Notes: generated by a model not told the origin, from the sequence alone. A DNA stretch of 18,819 nucleotides from an uncultured Blautia sp. (GCA_934426285.1 CAKRYE010000037.1:1-18819); one strand, 5' to 3'. Shown: positions 1-8,449, counted from the stretch's first letter. A program made the numbers and translations.

Positions 1-2351
1 TTTGCCCAGCCTTTTTCATCTTTGTATGCTTCTTCTACGCGCTTCTGAGCGTCTGCGTAGGAGCGGAAGTCTGCAAGAATGAAGTAGCGGTCTGCTCTGT
101 CTGTGTTCTTGTTGGTGAGCAGGGAATCGTACAGGTCGCGGAAGAGCTCTGTATCGCTGGAGAAGGTTCCGTTGATGAGCTGCATCAGTACCTGGCGGAT
201 TTCTTCGTCTGTGTTGTAGATCACGTTTGGATCATAGCCGCCGTTGTTTTCATAGTTGATAACTTCATCGGAGCTTAAACCGAAGATAAATGCGTTTTCT
301 GCACCTACTTCCTCTACGATCTCTACGTTGGCACCGTCCATGGTTCCCAGTGTAGGTGCACCGTTGAGCATGAACTTCATATTACCTGTACCGGAAGCTT
401 CCTTGCTGGCTGTAGAGATCTGTTCGGATACATCTGCTGCCGCAAAGATGATCTCTGCGTTGGATACACGGTAGTTTTCAATAAATACAACTTTGATCTT
501 TCCATTAATAGAAGCATCGTTGTTTACCACATCTGCCACGGAGTTGATCAGTTTGATGATCTTCTTTGCTGTAGCATAGCCTGCAGATGCTTTTGCACCG
601 AAGATAAAGGTTCTTGGATAGAATTCCATTTCCGGATGCATTTTGATCTGGTTGTACAGATAGATTACATGGAGGATATTTAACAGCTGACGTTTGTACT
701 CATGGAGTCTCTTAACCTGTACATCAAAGATGGAATGAGGGTCTACCTCTACCCCATTGTGTTCCAGGATGTATTTAGCCAGGCGCTCTTTATTCTTGAA
801 TTTAATATTCATGAATTCCTGGAGTGCCTTTTCATCATCTGCATAAACCTTCAGTTTCTTTAACTGGGACAGGTCTGTGATCCAGTCCGGTCCGATATGC
901 TCTGTGATCCAGTCTGCCAGAAGGGGGTTTGCATGAAGGAGGAAACGTCTCTGGGTGATACCGTTGGTCTTGTTGTTGAATTTCTCCGGCATCATTTCAT
1001 AGAAGTCTCTCAGCTCCTGATTCTTAAGGATTTCTGTGTGCAGACGGGCAACGCCGTTTACAGAGTAACCTGCTGCGATTGCCAGATGTGCCATCTTCAC
1101 CTGTCCGTCATAGATGATCGCCATCTTTTTGATCTTCTCATAGTTGCCAGGATATTTTGCCTGGATCTCTGCGATGAAACGGCGGTTGATCTCCTCGATG
1201 ATCTGGTATACACGTGGAAGCAGTCTGGAGAACAGCTCGATTGGCCATTTCTCAAGTGCCTCGGACATGATGGTATGGTTGGTGTAAGCAACGGATTTGG
1301 TTGTGATCTCCCATGCTTCGTCCCAGCCAAGTCCCTCTTCGTCCATGAGGATACGCATTAACTCAGCTACTGCTACTGTCGGATGGGTATCGTTCATCTG
1401 GAAGGTTACTTTTTCATATAATTTATGAATGTCATTGTGTTTCTTCTTATATTTAGCTATTGCTGCCTGAAGGCTGGCAGATACAAAGAAGTACTGCTGT
1501 TTCAGTCTCAGCTCTTTACCTGCATAATGATTGTCGTTTGGATAAAGAACCTCTACGATATTGCGGGCAAGGTTCTCCTGTTCTACTGCTTTCTTGTAGT
1601 CACCCTTGTCAAAGGAATCCAGCTCAAAGTCTACGATAGGCTCTGCATCCCAGATACGGAGAGTATTTACCACATCATTGTCATAACCTGTAATAGGCAT
1701 ATCATAAGGAATGGCTTTTACTGCCTGGTATCCTTCGTGGATAAATCTGGTAGCGCCCTTTTCAGGATCGTACTCTGCTCTTACATAGCCGCCGAAGTGT
1801 ACTTCCTTGGCATATTCCGGACGACGGAGTTCGAAAGGATAGCCGTTTTTCAGCCAGTTGTCCGGTACCTCGATCTGGTAGCCGTCTTTGATCTGCTGTT
1901 TGAACATTCCGTAATGGTAACGGATTCCACAGCCATATGCAGCATAGTTTAATGTTGCCAGAGAATCAAGGAAGCATGCAGCCAGTCTTCCCAGACCACC
2001 GTTTCCAAGTGCTGGATCCGGTTCCTGGTCTTCGATGCAGTTCAGGTCAAAGCCCAGCTCTTCAAGAGCTTCTTTTACTTCACCGTATCCGCAAAGGTTG
2101 ATGAGATTGTTGCCCAGGGCACGTCCCATAAGGAATTCCATAGACATGTAGTATACGATCTTTGGATCCTGTTCGGCATATGCTTTTTGTGTTTCCAGCC
2201 AGTTGTCAATGATAACGTCCTTGACTGTGTAGCTTACAGCCTGGAAAATCTGCTCCTGTGTAGCTTCTTCAATTGTTTTTCGATAGAGGAATTTTACATT
2301 GTCTTTGACACTTTTTTTAAATGCCTCTTTCTTGAACATTTCGTTTGTCAT
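1..2351 (-). CDS. glgP: Glycogen/alpha-glucan phosphorylase, C-terminus cut by window edge
   Basis: PLP-dependent phosphorolysis of alpha-1,4-glucans to glucose-1-phosphate in the cytoplasm (GT35 family). Reading down from the ATG at 2351 gives 783 complete codons. The N-terminal part carries EPDPALGNGGLGRLAACF (residues about 110-127) followed by the GIRYHYGMFKQ signature. The PLP-lysine motif EASGTGNMKF is also present, with the Schiff-base lysine at about residue 659 (codon 375-377). Family members are about 820 residues long, so roughly 35 C-terminal residues lie beyond position 1. The start is supported by CGGGAGG about 6-7 bases upstream of the ATG. A strong promoter lies at 2466-2494. 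The nearby phosphoglucomutase (11275-12957) would process its product, although the genes are not in one operon. The frame is intact throughout the part seen. Confidence 0.96.
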   Translation of the reverse strand, partial: MTNEMFKKEAFKKSVKDNVKFLYRKTIEEATQEQIFQAVSYTVKDVIIDNWLETQKAYAEQDPKIVYYMSMEFLMGRALGNNLINLCGYGEVKEALEELGFDLNCIEDQEPDPALGNGGLGRLAACFLDSLATLNYAAYGCGIRYHYGMFKQQIKDGYQIEVPDNWLKNGYPFELRRPEYAKEVHFGGYVRAEYDPEKGATRFIHEGYQAVKAIPYDMPITGYDNDVVNTLRIWDAEPIVDFELDSFDKGDYKKAVEQENLARNIVEVLYPNDNHYAGKELRLKQQYFFVSASLQAAIAKYKKKHNDIHKLYEKVTFQMNDTHPTVAVAELMRILMDEEGLGWDEAWEITTKSVAYTNHTIMSEALEKWPIELFSRLLPRVYQIIEEINRRFIAEIQAKYPGNYEKIKKMAIIYDGQVKMAHLAIAAGYSVNGVARLHTEILKNQELRDFYEMMPEKFNNKTNGITQRRFLLHANPLLADWITEHIGPDWITDLSQLKKLKVYADDEKALQEFMNIKFKNKERLAKYILEHNGVEVDPHSIFDVQVKRLHEYKRQLLNILHVIYLYNQIKMHPEMEFYPRTFIFGAKASAGYATAKKIIKLINSVADVVNNDASINGKIKVVFIENYRVSNAEIIFAAADVSEQISTASKEASGTGNMKFMLNGAPTLGTMDGANVEIVEEVGAENAFIFGLSSDEVINYENNGGYDPNVIYNTDEEIRQVLMQLINGTFSSDTELFRDLYDSLLTNKNTDRADRYFILADFRSYADAQKRVEEAYKDEKGWA

Positions 2352-2403
2352 TTTATACCTCCCGTAGTGTAGTTCCGTTGCTGTTTACTCTGTGAGTAGT
2401 AAC

Positions 2404-2437
2404 AAATTGGGGGCAGAGAATCCTCTGCCTCCAATTT
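2404..2437. terminator. 15-bp hairpin between ileS and glgP
   Basis: Arms 2404-2418 and 2423-2437 pair over 15 positions around a 4-base loop, with one imperfect pair. That pair is G-U if read on the plus strand but A-C on the minus strand. A TTTT follows on the plus strand; no good T-tract follows on the minus strand. It could stop ileS read-through, stop antisense transcription into ileS, or act as a structured 5' leader of glgP, because it lies downstream of the predicted glgP promoter. The role and strand are undecided. Confidence 0.5.
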
Positions 2438-2465
2438 TCTCTCTGAAATCAGTTTATCCAAAAGT

Positions 2466-2494
2466 ATGATACTCTTTTTTAGACAAGCTGTCAT
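2466..2494 (-). promoter_or_regulatory. Sigma-A-type promoter of glgP
   Basis: On the minus strand ATGACA (2489-2494), a 17-base spacer and TATCAT (2466-2471) each differ from the sigma-A consensus at one base. Transcription would start near 2459, leaving a leader of about 108 bases before the glgP ATG. That leader contains the hairpin at 2404-2437. Confidence 0.6.
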
Positions 2495-2579
2495 CTGTAT
2501 AATTGCCGAAATTTGTAATATTTTTTTGTAGGTGTGCATGGGAAAAGCACAATGTTTTACAAGCTCTTAACACTTAGGA

Positions 2580-5500
2580 TTACAGTTTCTTAACACCCAT
2601 GGTTACAGCTTCTTTATTAATATTCCATTCTTTCACATAACCATCGGTCTCGCCAAATACCATTTCGTCTGCAAGTACTTCGGACTTGATCTCGTCTTCG
2701 TGTGCTTTCATGACATCCTGGATCTTGTCATTTCCGTCAGCGTAAACTGTGATCTTATCCATCACCTCAAAGCCAGCTTCCTTACGCATGGTCTGGATCT
2801 TGCTGATGATCTCACGTACGAATCCCTCTTCGATCAGTTCAGGTGTCAGGTTGGTATCCAGGACTACGGATGTTTCACCGTCAGATTCGGATACATAGCC
2901 TTCTGTCTGTGCTGTTTCAATAAGAAGGTCTTCTTCTGTAAGCTCTACATCGTTTCCATTGATATCCAGTTTCAGGACGCCGTTGCTTCTCAACTCGTTC
3001 ATTGCTGCTGTTCCATTGATGTCTGTGAGAGCCTGTCTGATTCCGCCAAGGAGTTTACCGTATTTTGGTCCTACTGTACGGAGCTGTGGTTTGAAGCTGT
3101 AAGAGATAAAGGATTCTACGTCATCTGCAAATTTCACTTCTTTTACATTCAGTTCGTCTGCGATGATATCTGTGTAGAATTCGCTCATTTTCTTCTCAGC
3201 CTTTACATACATGGTTCCGATCGGCTGACGGTTCTTGATGTTTGCTGTATTTCTGCAGGCACGTCCCAGAACTACGATCTCCAGAAGCTCTTTCATGTCT
3301 GCTTCCAGATCTTTGTCGATCCATGCTTCGTTTACAGTTGGGAAGTCGCAGAGATGGATACTTTCAATAGCATCTTTGTCCACGCTTCTTACCAGGTTCT
3401 GATAGATATCTTCTGTCATGAACGGGATCATCGGAGCTGCTGTCTTGGCAATAGTTACCAGTGCATGGTACAGAGTCATGTAAGCATTGATCTTATCCTG
3501 CTCCATTCCCTTTGCCCAGAAACGTTCACGACTTCTTCTTACATACCAGTTACTCATCTCATCTACAAATTCCTGAAGTGCTCTTGCTGCTTCCGGGATC
3601 TTGTAGTTTGCCAGATCATTGTCTACAGCCTGAACTGTTGTGTTTAATCTGCTGAGCAGCCATTTGTCCATAACAGGAAGCTGGTCATAGTTCAGTTCAT
3701 ATTTGGTCGGATCGAAGTTATCGATATCTGCATATAATACGAAGAATGCGTAAGTGTTCCACAGTGTGCTCATGAATTTACGCTGTCCCTCTACTACTGC
3801 CTTGCCATGGAAACGGTTGGGAAGCCATGGTGCACTGTTGATGTAGAAGTACCATCTGATGGCATCTGCGCCGTATTTGTTCAGTGCGTCAAATGGGTCA
3901 ACTGCGTTTCCTTTGGACTTACTCATCTTCTGTCCGTTCTCATCCTGGACATGTCCCAGAACGATTACGTTCTTGTATGGTGCTTTGTTGAAGAGCAGTG
4001 TGGATTCTGCAAGGAGTGAGTAGAACCATCCACGAGTCTGGTCTACTGCCTCGGAGATAAAGTTTGCAGGGAACTGCTGCTCAAATAATTCTTTGTTTTC
4101 AAATGGATAATGATGCTGTGCGAAAGGCATTGCTCCTGAGTCGAACCAGCAGTCAATAACCTCCGGTACACGATGCATTTCTCCACCGCACTCCGGACAC
4201 TTCAGTGTGATCTCATCGATGTATGGACGGTGAAGCTCTACTGTCTTGGCTTTCTCATCACCGCTCATCTCGAATAATTCCTGACGGCTTCCGATGGAAT
4301 GCATATGTCCGCATTCACACTGCCAGATGTTCAGTGGAGTTCCCCAGTAACGGTTACGGCTGATACCCCAGTCCTGAACGTTTTCAAGCCAGTCGCCGAA
4401 ACGTCCTTTACCGATGCTCTCAGGGATCCAGTTGATTGTATTGTTATTTCTGATCAGGTCATCCTTAACTGCTGTCATCTTGATGAACCAGGATTCTCTT
4501 GCATAGTAGATCAGTGGTGTGTCACATCTCCAGCAGTGTGGATAATCATGCTCGAATTTCGGAGCATCGAAGAGCTTGCCTTCTTTGTCCAGATCTGTGA
4601 GGACCATAGGGTCTGCTTTCTTTACGAAAACGCCTGCGTATGGTGTCTCTTTTGTCAGGTTACCCTGTCCGTCTACAAACTGTACGAATGGAAGCTCATA
4701 GTTACGTCCGATTCTGCTGTCGTCTTCACCGAATGCAGGTGCGATGTGAACGATACCTGTACCATCACTCATGGTAACGTAGTTATCACAGGTTACGAAA
4801 TGAGCTTTCTTTTTCTGTTTTGCTGCTGCCTCTCCTGCACATGCGAAAAGCGGCTCGTATGCTTTGTATTCCAGATCTGTTCCTTTGTAGGTTTCCAGAA
4901 CTTCGTATGCTTTCTCGCCTTCTTCTTTGGCAAGCTTGCCAAGGACTTTGTCAAGGAGTGCTTCTGCCATATAATAGGTATATCCGTCTGCTGCTTTTAC
5001 TTTGCAGTAAGTCTCATCCGGGTTTACGCAGAGTGCAACGTTGGATGGAAGTGTCCATGGTGTTGTTGTCCATGCAAGGAAGTATGCATCTTCACCAACG
5101 ACCTTGAATCTTACAACTGCGGAGCGTTCTTTTACAGTTTTGTATCCCTGGGATACTTCCTGTGCAGAAAGAGGTGTACCACATCTTGGACAGTAAGGAA
5201 CGATCTTGAAGCCTTTGTACAGAAGCTTCTTATTCCAGATCTCTTTCAGTGCCCACCATTCGGATTCAATATAGTCATCATAATAAGTTACATATGGATG
5301 TTCCATATCAGCCCAGAAACCAACGGTAGAGGAGAAATCCTCCCACATTCCTTTGTATTTCCAGACACTTTCTTTACACTGCTTGATAAATGGCTCCATA
5401 CCGTATTCTTCGATCTGCTCTTTGCCATCCAGACCCAGCTTCTTCTCTACTTCCAGTTCTACCGGAAGTCCGTGGGTGTCCCATCCTGCTTTACGCGGAA

Positions 5501-5735
5501 CCATGTAGCCCTTCATTGTACGGTATCTGGGGATCATGTCCTTGATAACACGGGTCAGTACATGACCGATGTGTGGTTTACCGTTAGCGGTAGGCGGTCC
5601 GTCATAAAATGTATAGGTTTCTCCTTCTTTTCTGTTTTCCATACTTTTCTCAAAGATATGGTTCTCTTTCCAGAATTCCTCGACCTTTTTCTCACGGTCT
5701 ACGAAATTAAGATTCGTATCAACTTTCTGGTACAC
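2580..5735 (-). CDS. ileS: Isoleucyl-tRNA synthetase, long eukaryote-like (type 2) form
   Basis: Class I aminoacyl-tRNA synthetase that charges tRNA-Ile and edits valine. The 1051-residue protein has the class signatures: HIGH at residues 55-58 in the context DGPPTANGKPHIGH, and KMSKS from residue 603. Cysteine pairs (CPRC, CWRC, CPEC) lie between them and an all-helical anticodon-binding part follows. Its length and the GWDTHGLPVELEVEKKLG segment resemble the eukaryote-like IleRS group, whose members are generally less sensitive to mupirocin; that phenotype is not shown here. The start is GTG at 5735, preceded by GGAGG (5744-5748) at good spacing. The gene is monocistronic and sits 30 bases below the terminator of an isoleucine T-box leader, so its expression should rise when uncharged tRNA-Ile accumulates. 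Confidence 0.98.
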   Translation of the reverse strand: MYQKVDTNLNFVDREKKVEEFWKENHIFEKSMENRKEGETYTFYDGPPTANGKPHIGHVLTRVIKDMIPRYRTMKGYMVPRKAGWDTHGLPVELEVEKKLGLDGKEQIEEYGMEPFIKQCKESVWKYKGMWEDFSSTVGFWADMEHPYVTYYDDYIESEWWALKEIWNKKLLYKGFKIVPYCPRCGTPLSAQEVSQGYKTVKERSAVVRFKVVGEDAYFLAWTTTPWTLPSNVALCVNPDETYCKVKAADGYTYYMAEALLDKVLGKLAKEEGEKAYEVLETYKGTDLEYKAYEPLFACAGEAAAKQKKKAHFVTCDNYVTMSDGTGIVHIAPAFGEDDSRIGRNYELPFVQFVDGQGNLTKETPYAGVFVKKADPMVLTDLDKEGKLFDAPKFEHDYPHCWRCDTPLIYYARESWFIKMTAVKDDLIRNNNTINWIPESIGKGRFGDWLENVQDWGISRNRYWGTPLNIWQCECGHMHSIGSRQELFEMSGDEKAKTVELHRPYIDEITLKCPECGGEMHRVPEVIDCWFDSGAMPFAQHHYPFENKELFEQQFPANFISEAVDQTRGWFYSLLAESTLLFNKAPYKNVIVLGHVQDENGQKMSKSKGNAVDPFDALNKYGADAIRWYFYINSAPWLPNRFHGKAVVEGQRKFMSTLWNTYAFFVLYADIDNFDPTKYELNYDQLPVMDKWLLSRLNTTVQAVDNDLANYKIPEAARALQEFVDEMSNWYVRRSRERFWAKGMEQDKINAYMTLYHALVTIAKTAAPMIPFMTEDIYQNLVRSVDKDAIESIHLCDFPTVNEAWIDKDLEADMKELLEIVVLGRACRNTANIKNRQPIGTMYVKAEKKMSEFYTDIIADELNVKEVKFADDVESFISYSFKPQLRTVGPKYGKLLGGIRQALTDINGTAAMNELRSNGVLKLDINGNDVELTEEDLLIETAQTEGYVSESDGETSVVLDTNLTPELIEEGFVREIISKIQTMRKEAGFEVMDKITVYADGNDKIQDVMKAHEDEIKSEVLADEMVFGETDGYVKEWNINKEAVTMGVKKL

Positions 5736-5763
5736 AGCTGTTTCCTCCTATTTCTTCTGATAA

Positions 5764-5793
5764 TAAAAAAATCGCCCTTTTTGTAAAAGGACG
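5764..5793 (-). terminator. Regulated terminator of the ileS T-box
   Basis: On the minus strand CGTCCTTTT (5785-5793) pairs with AAAAGGGCG (5773-5781) across a 3-base loop, with one G-U pair, and is followed by a run of seven T. The CGTCCT of the left arm is also needed by the antiterminator, giving the expected either/or switch. Confidence 0.93.
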
Positions 5794-6060
5794 AAGGTTT
5801 CTCTACTTTCGTTATACCACCTGTTACACGGTACGGGCGTCACTGCCGATACATGCATCCTCTAACGGGGATTACCGTCAGCTCTTACACGGCGCAGTGC
5901 CCCTGGGAACTGAAACTCCGGAGTGATCTTCTCCTGCATTTACTTGCACCGGACTCCCACCATCTCCGGCTCGCTGCTGCTTTCCTCTACAGGTTACTGT
6001 CTCCATCTTTGTCTTTGTGGTTATTATGGCCGCGGCATGGTAAACCGCAGCATTTCCATG
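5764..6060 (-). ncRNA. T-box riboswitch (isoleucine) in the ileS leader
   Basis: The minus-strand leader has the elements of a T-box. The T-box sequence reads CAGGTGGTATAACG (5810-5823), with the UGGU tRNA-acceptor bulge. AGG and ACG around this bulge can pair with CGTCCT to form the antiterminator. The competing terminator lies at 5764-5793. In Stem I, the specifier loop GAAGATCACTCC presents AUC (5925-5927) followed by A, the expected isoleucine specifier for tRNA-Ile(GAU). ACGGTA and TACCGT can close a middle stem. The leader begins about 7 bases below the promoter at 6067-6096 and ends upstream of ileS, which agrees with the specifier. The exact 5' end is inferred. Confidence 0.93.
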
Positions 6061-6066
6061 AAGTTT

Positions 6067-6096
6067 ATTATAAGGGCTTATTTTTCAGGATGTCAA
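6067..6096 (-). promoter_or_regulatory. Promoter of the ileS T-box transcript
   Basis: Consensus TTGACA (6091-6096), an 18-base spacer and consensus TATAAT (6067-6072) on the minus strand. It predicts a start near 6060, just above Stem I of the T-box. Confidence 0.88.
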
Positions 6097-6153
6097 GTGT
6101 TTTTTCTTATATTTATAGTTACCTAGTAATTAATAAAAATACAATCATTTAAT

Positions 6154-6184
6154 TTTACACAGACGTTGTAAATAATGATATAAT
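6154..6184 (+). promoter_or_regulatory. Promoter of the D,D-carboxypeptidase gene
   Basis: Consensus TATAAT at 6179-6184, preceded by TTTACA (6154-6159, spacer 19) or TTACAC (6155-6160, spacer 18). It is divergent from the ileS promoter about 60 bases away. The -35 spacing is loose, so confidence is moderate. Confidence 0.55.
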
Positions 6185-6252
6185 GGGGTAAAATATGCTG
6201 TCAGGAACGAACAGTAACACTATTGTTTATCAGATAAAGGATTACACTTCAT

Positions 6253-7497
6253 ATGTTTAGAGGAAATTTTTATAAAATCATAAAGCAGGGCATGTCTGCC
6301 CTTCTCTGCGGAGGACTTCTTTTTTCCCAGCCGGGAATTATTTATGCATCGGAAAATACAGCTGCACAGGTTACGGCTGCACCGGAGCATTCCTCCACCT
6401 ACTCCCAGGCTGCAGATACAGACTCTATCAAGGGCTGGCCTGCAGGACCTAATATTGAGGGAGAGTCTGCTGTTCTTATGGATGCAGTCACAGACACTGT
6501 CCTGTATTCCAAAAATGCAGATAATAAGCTATATCCTGCAAGTATTACCAAGATCATGACTGCGCTGCTGGTCTGTGAGAATCTGGATATGAATGACAGT
6601 CTCACTATGTCCGAGGCTGCTGCCTACGGCATTGAGGCCGGAAGCTCTACTATCTATGCAGAAACCGGAGAGGTCTTTACTGTAGAACAGGCTGTGATGG
6701 CACTGATGCTGGAATCTGCCAATGAGATGGCTCTGGCACTGGCCGAGAAAACCAGCGGTTCTGTAAAGAAGTTCGTTGAGCTGATGAACCAGAGAGCTGC
6801 ACAGCTTGGCTGTAAGCACACACATTTTAATAATCCCAATGGTCTCCATGATGAGAAGCATTATACCACTGCCAACGACATGATGAAGATTGCCAAGGCA
6901 GCCTGGTACAATCCTCTGTTCCGTAAATTCGTCACCACCCAGACCTACGAGATCCCCCCTACTAACAAGCAGCCGGAAACCCGTTATCTGCTGAACCATC
7001 ACAAGATGCTGGCAGGGCAGTCCTATGCCTATGACGGAGTTCTGGGCGGCAAGACCGGATATACCACCAATGCAGGAAATACCCTGGTCACCTATGCCAA
7101 GAGGGGAAACTCCATCCTCATTGCAGTGGTCCTTAATTCCACAAACGGTGCTTTTCCGGACACTGCCTCTCTGCTGGATTACGGATTTAACAATTTTGAA
7201 AAAGTAGATTTAAATGTGGATCCGGATCCTGTGACAACTCCATTTCTCCCCTGTGAGAAATACCTGCTGAAAGACAATGGAAACACCAGTCTCTTCCCTT
7301 ATATCAGGCATGTGTATGTCACTGTCCCCACGGGAACGGATACCGGCACCCTGACCAAAAAGCAGTGGGTTCTCAATAACTCTGTAGGCCCTAAGCGTAT
7401 TAAGAGTAAATATTATCTGGATGACCACATGGTTGGCTATGGTATGCAATATGAAAAGGAGATCCTTTCAGATCTCCTTCTCCAGACTTCTCTTTAA
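6253..7497 (+). CDS. Secreted D-alanyl-D-alanine carboxypeptidase (peptidase S11, DacA/DacF-like)
   Basis: Penicillin-binding serine D,D-carboxypeptidase that trims the terminal D-Ala from peptidoglycan pentapeptides at the outer face of the membrane. The 414-residue product starts with a basic end and a hydrophobic segment (about residues 10-32, cut likely after IYAS), a Sec signal. The three active-site motifs are in order: SITK at 97-100 (nucleophile Ser97), SAN at 155-157 and KTG at 267-269. The remaining 140 or so residues form the beta-rich C-terminal region usual for this family; no clear C-terminal membrane anchor is visible. The ATG at 6253 has AAAGG about 12 bases upstream, a weak ribosome site. 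The gene is divergent from ileS, and its 3' end overlaps the convergent exonuclease gene by 30 bases. Confidence 0.93.
   Translation: MFRGNFYKIIKQGMSALLCGGLLFSQPGIIYASENTAAQVTAAPEHSSTYSQAADTDSIKGWPAGPNIEGESAVLMDAVTDTVLYSKNADNKLYPASITKIMTALLVCENLDMNDSLTMSEAAAYGIEAGSSTIYAETGEVFTVEQAVMALMLESANEMALALAEKTSGSVKKFVELMNQRAAQLGCKHTHFNNPNGLHDEKHYTTANDMMKIAKAAWYNPLFRKFVTTQTYEIPPTNKQPETRYLLNHHKMLAGQSYAYDGVLGGKTGYTTNAGNTLVTYAKRGNSILIAVVLNSTNGAFPDTASLLDYGFNNFEKVDLNVDPDPVTTPFLPCEKYLLKDNGNTSLFPYIRHVYVTVPTGTDTGTLTKKQWVLNNSVGPKRIKSKYYLDDHMVGYGMQYEKEILSDLLLQTSL
7453..7482 (-). terminator. Terminator of the DUF362/nucleoside hydrolase/exonuclease operon
   Basis: Read on the minus strand, a 12-bp stem (7471-7482 with 7453-7464, one G-U pair) has a 6-base loop containing the exonuclease TGA stop (7468-7470). 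TTCATATT follows. On the plus strand the wobble becomes an A-C mismatch, which supports minus-strand function. It lies inside the last codons of the carboxypeptidase gene. Confidence 0.65.
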
Positions 7498-8427
7498 TTG
7501 TCGTTTCTGACGGAGGAGCTCCTTTCTCTCACGGAGCTCCTCCGTTTCTTTTGTATCTGTAAACCGCAGAGTCTTCACTGCAAAGTATTTGTTCTCGTCC
7601 GTCTTATGGATCCGGATCTTTCCCTTGATCAGCCCGTGCTCTCCGCAGGCAGAAACACTGTAATAAACTCTGGGATTGTTCATGAACCAGCGGATCTTGC
7701 GTCTGGCAGGTTTGTGACACATGGGGCAGGGAGTGCCGGCCACGCCTCTGTCCTTCATAATCCGCTCTCTGTCGGCAAATTCTCTGAATACATACTTATC
7801 ATAATCCGGATAGGAAATAAAGATTTCGTCCTTTTTCTTCTTTGGGTTCTGGTACACATCCAGAGAAGGATGGTTGATGATCATAATGTTGCTGATCCTT
7901 TTCAGCACTTCCGCTGTATAGTAAGCATCCGCAAGTGCCCTGTGAAAACCGTATTTCTTCTCAATATGAAGTTCATCAATGGCATGCTCCAGCGCACACC
8001 GGGAATCCCCGTCATCCCAGGTAATGCTGTAAAGCTTCTGTACATCATAATAGGTTACAGGCCCGGGAAGCTGATCCAGCATTTTATAAAATTTCATATT
8101 TCTCTGAAGTTCCATCACATCCTGATTTCCCCAGGTAAAGAAATACCAGTCCTTACCGCACCACTCCAGGAATTCTCCTGCTGCCTGCTCGAAGGATACC
8201 CCGTCCAGCAGATCCCTGTAATCCATATGAATCACCTCATGGATACTGCTGTGGATCCTGTTATATACCTGAGGCCGGATCAGACGGTGAAAGCTGTCTG
8301 TGATTTCCTTTTTGCTGTTTACCTTCACTGCCCCGATCTCTATGATCTCAAAGGGCAGCTTTTCATTGCGGTTTTTCTTTCCATCAGGACTCTGGTTCCA
8401 TTCCAGATCAAAGACAATATAATTCAT
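7468..8427 (-). CDS. DEDDh 3'-5' exonuclease (ERI-1/KapD-like) with C-terminal zinc-ribbon-like tail
   Basis: Predicted Mg-dependent 3'-5' exonuclease of the RNase T / DnaQ superfamily; the natural substrate is unknown. The 319-residue protein has ExoI FDLEW (Asp7, Glu9), ExoII TWGNQDV (Asp103) and ExoIII HRALADAYYT (His162, Asp167), the full DEDDh set. Beyond the nuclease domain (about 1-180) it carries a tail with CPMC (Cys234, Cys237) and CGEH (Cys261, His264), which could bind zinc or nucleic acid. The ATG at 8427 has AGGGA 8 bases upstream. It begins 22 bases after the nucleoside hydrolase stop, so the two are probably cotranscribed. The last codons also encode the plus-strand terminator of the opposite gene. 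KapD is the Bacillus relative by fold, but equivalence is not established. Confidence 0.88.
   Translation of the reverse strand: MNYIVFDLEWNQSPDGKKNRNEKLPFEIIEIGAVKVNSKKEITDSFHRLIRPQVYNRIHSSIHEVIHMDYRDLLDGVSFEQAAGEFLEWCGKDWYFFTWGNQDVMELQRNMKFYKMLDQLPGPVTYYDVQKLYSITWDDGDSRCALEHAIDELHIEKKYGFHRALADAYYTAEVLKRISNIMIINHPSLDVYQNPKKKKDEIFISYPDYDKYVFREFADRERIMKDRGVAGTPCPMCHKPARRKIRWFMNNPRVYYSVSACGEHGLIKGKIRIHKTDENKYFAVKTLRFTDTKETEELRERKELLRQKRQLKRSLEKEI
7510..7554 (+). terminator. Terminator of the D,D-carboxypeptidase gene
   Basis: A perfect 13-bp stem (7510-7522 with 7533-7545) with a 10-base loop is followed by TTCTTTT. It starts 12 bases after the carboxypeptidase stop and lies within the coding sequence of the opposite exonuclease gene, where it encodes the RERKELL region. 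Confidence 0.88.
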
Positions 8428-8449
8428 GCAATCATTCCCTGCAGTTTTT

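Noticed and set aside
2348..2539. A 63-codon minus-strand frame upstream of glgP whose TGA overlaps the glgP ATG
   Set aside because: The overlap looks like translational coupling, but the frame starts above the predicted glgP promoter, has no ribosome site and spans the hairpin. It is probably chance.
4299..5786. A 495-codon open frame on the plus strand opposite ileS
   Set aside because: Cys/Phe/Val-rich low-complexity translation, no ribosome site, fully antisense to a clear isoleucyl-tRNA synthetase and running into the T-box terminator.
5853..6152. Open frames on the plus strand in the ileS leader region
   Set aside because: They lie over the T-box RNA on the other strand, and its structure explains the sequence; no promoter or ribosome site fits them.
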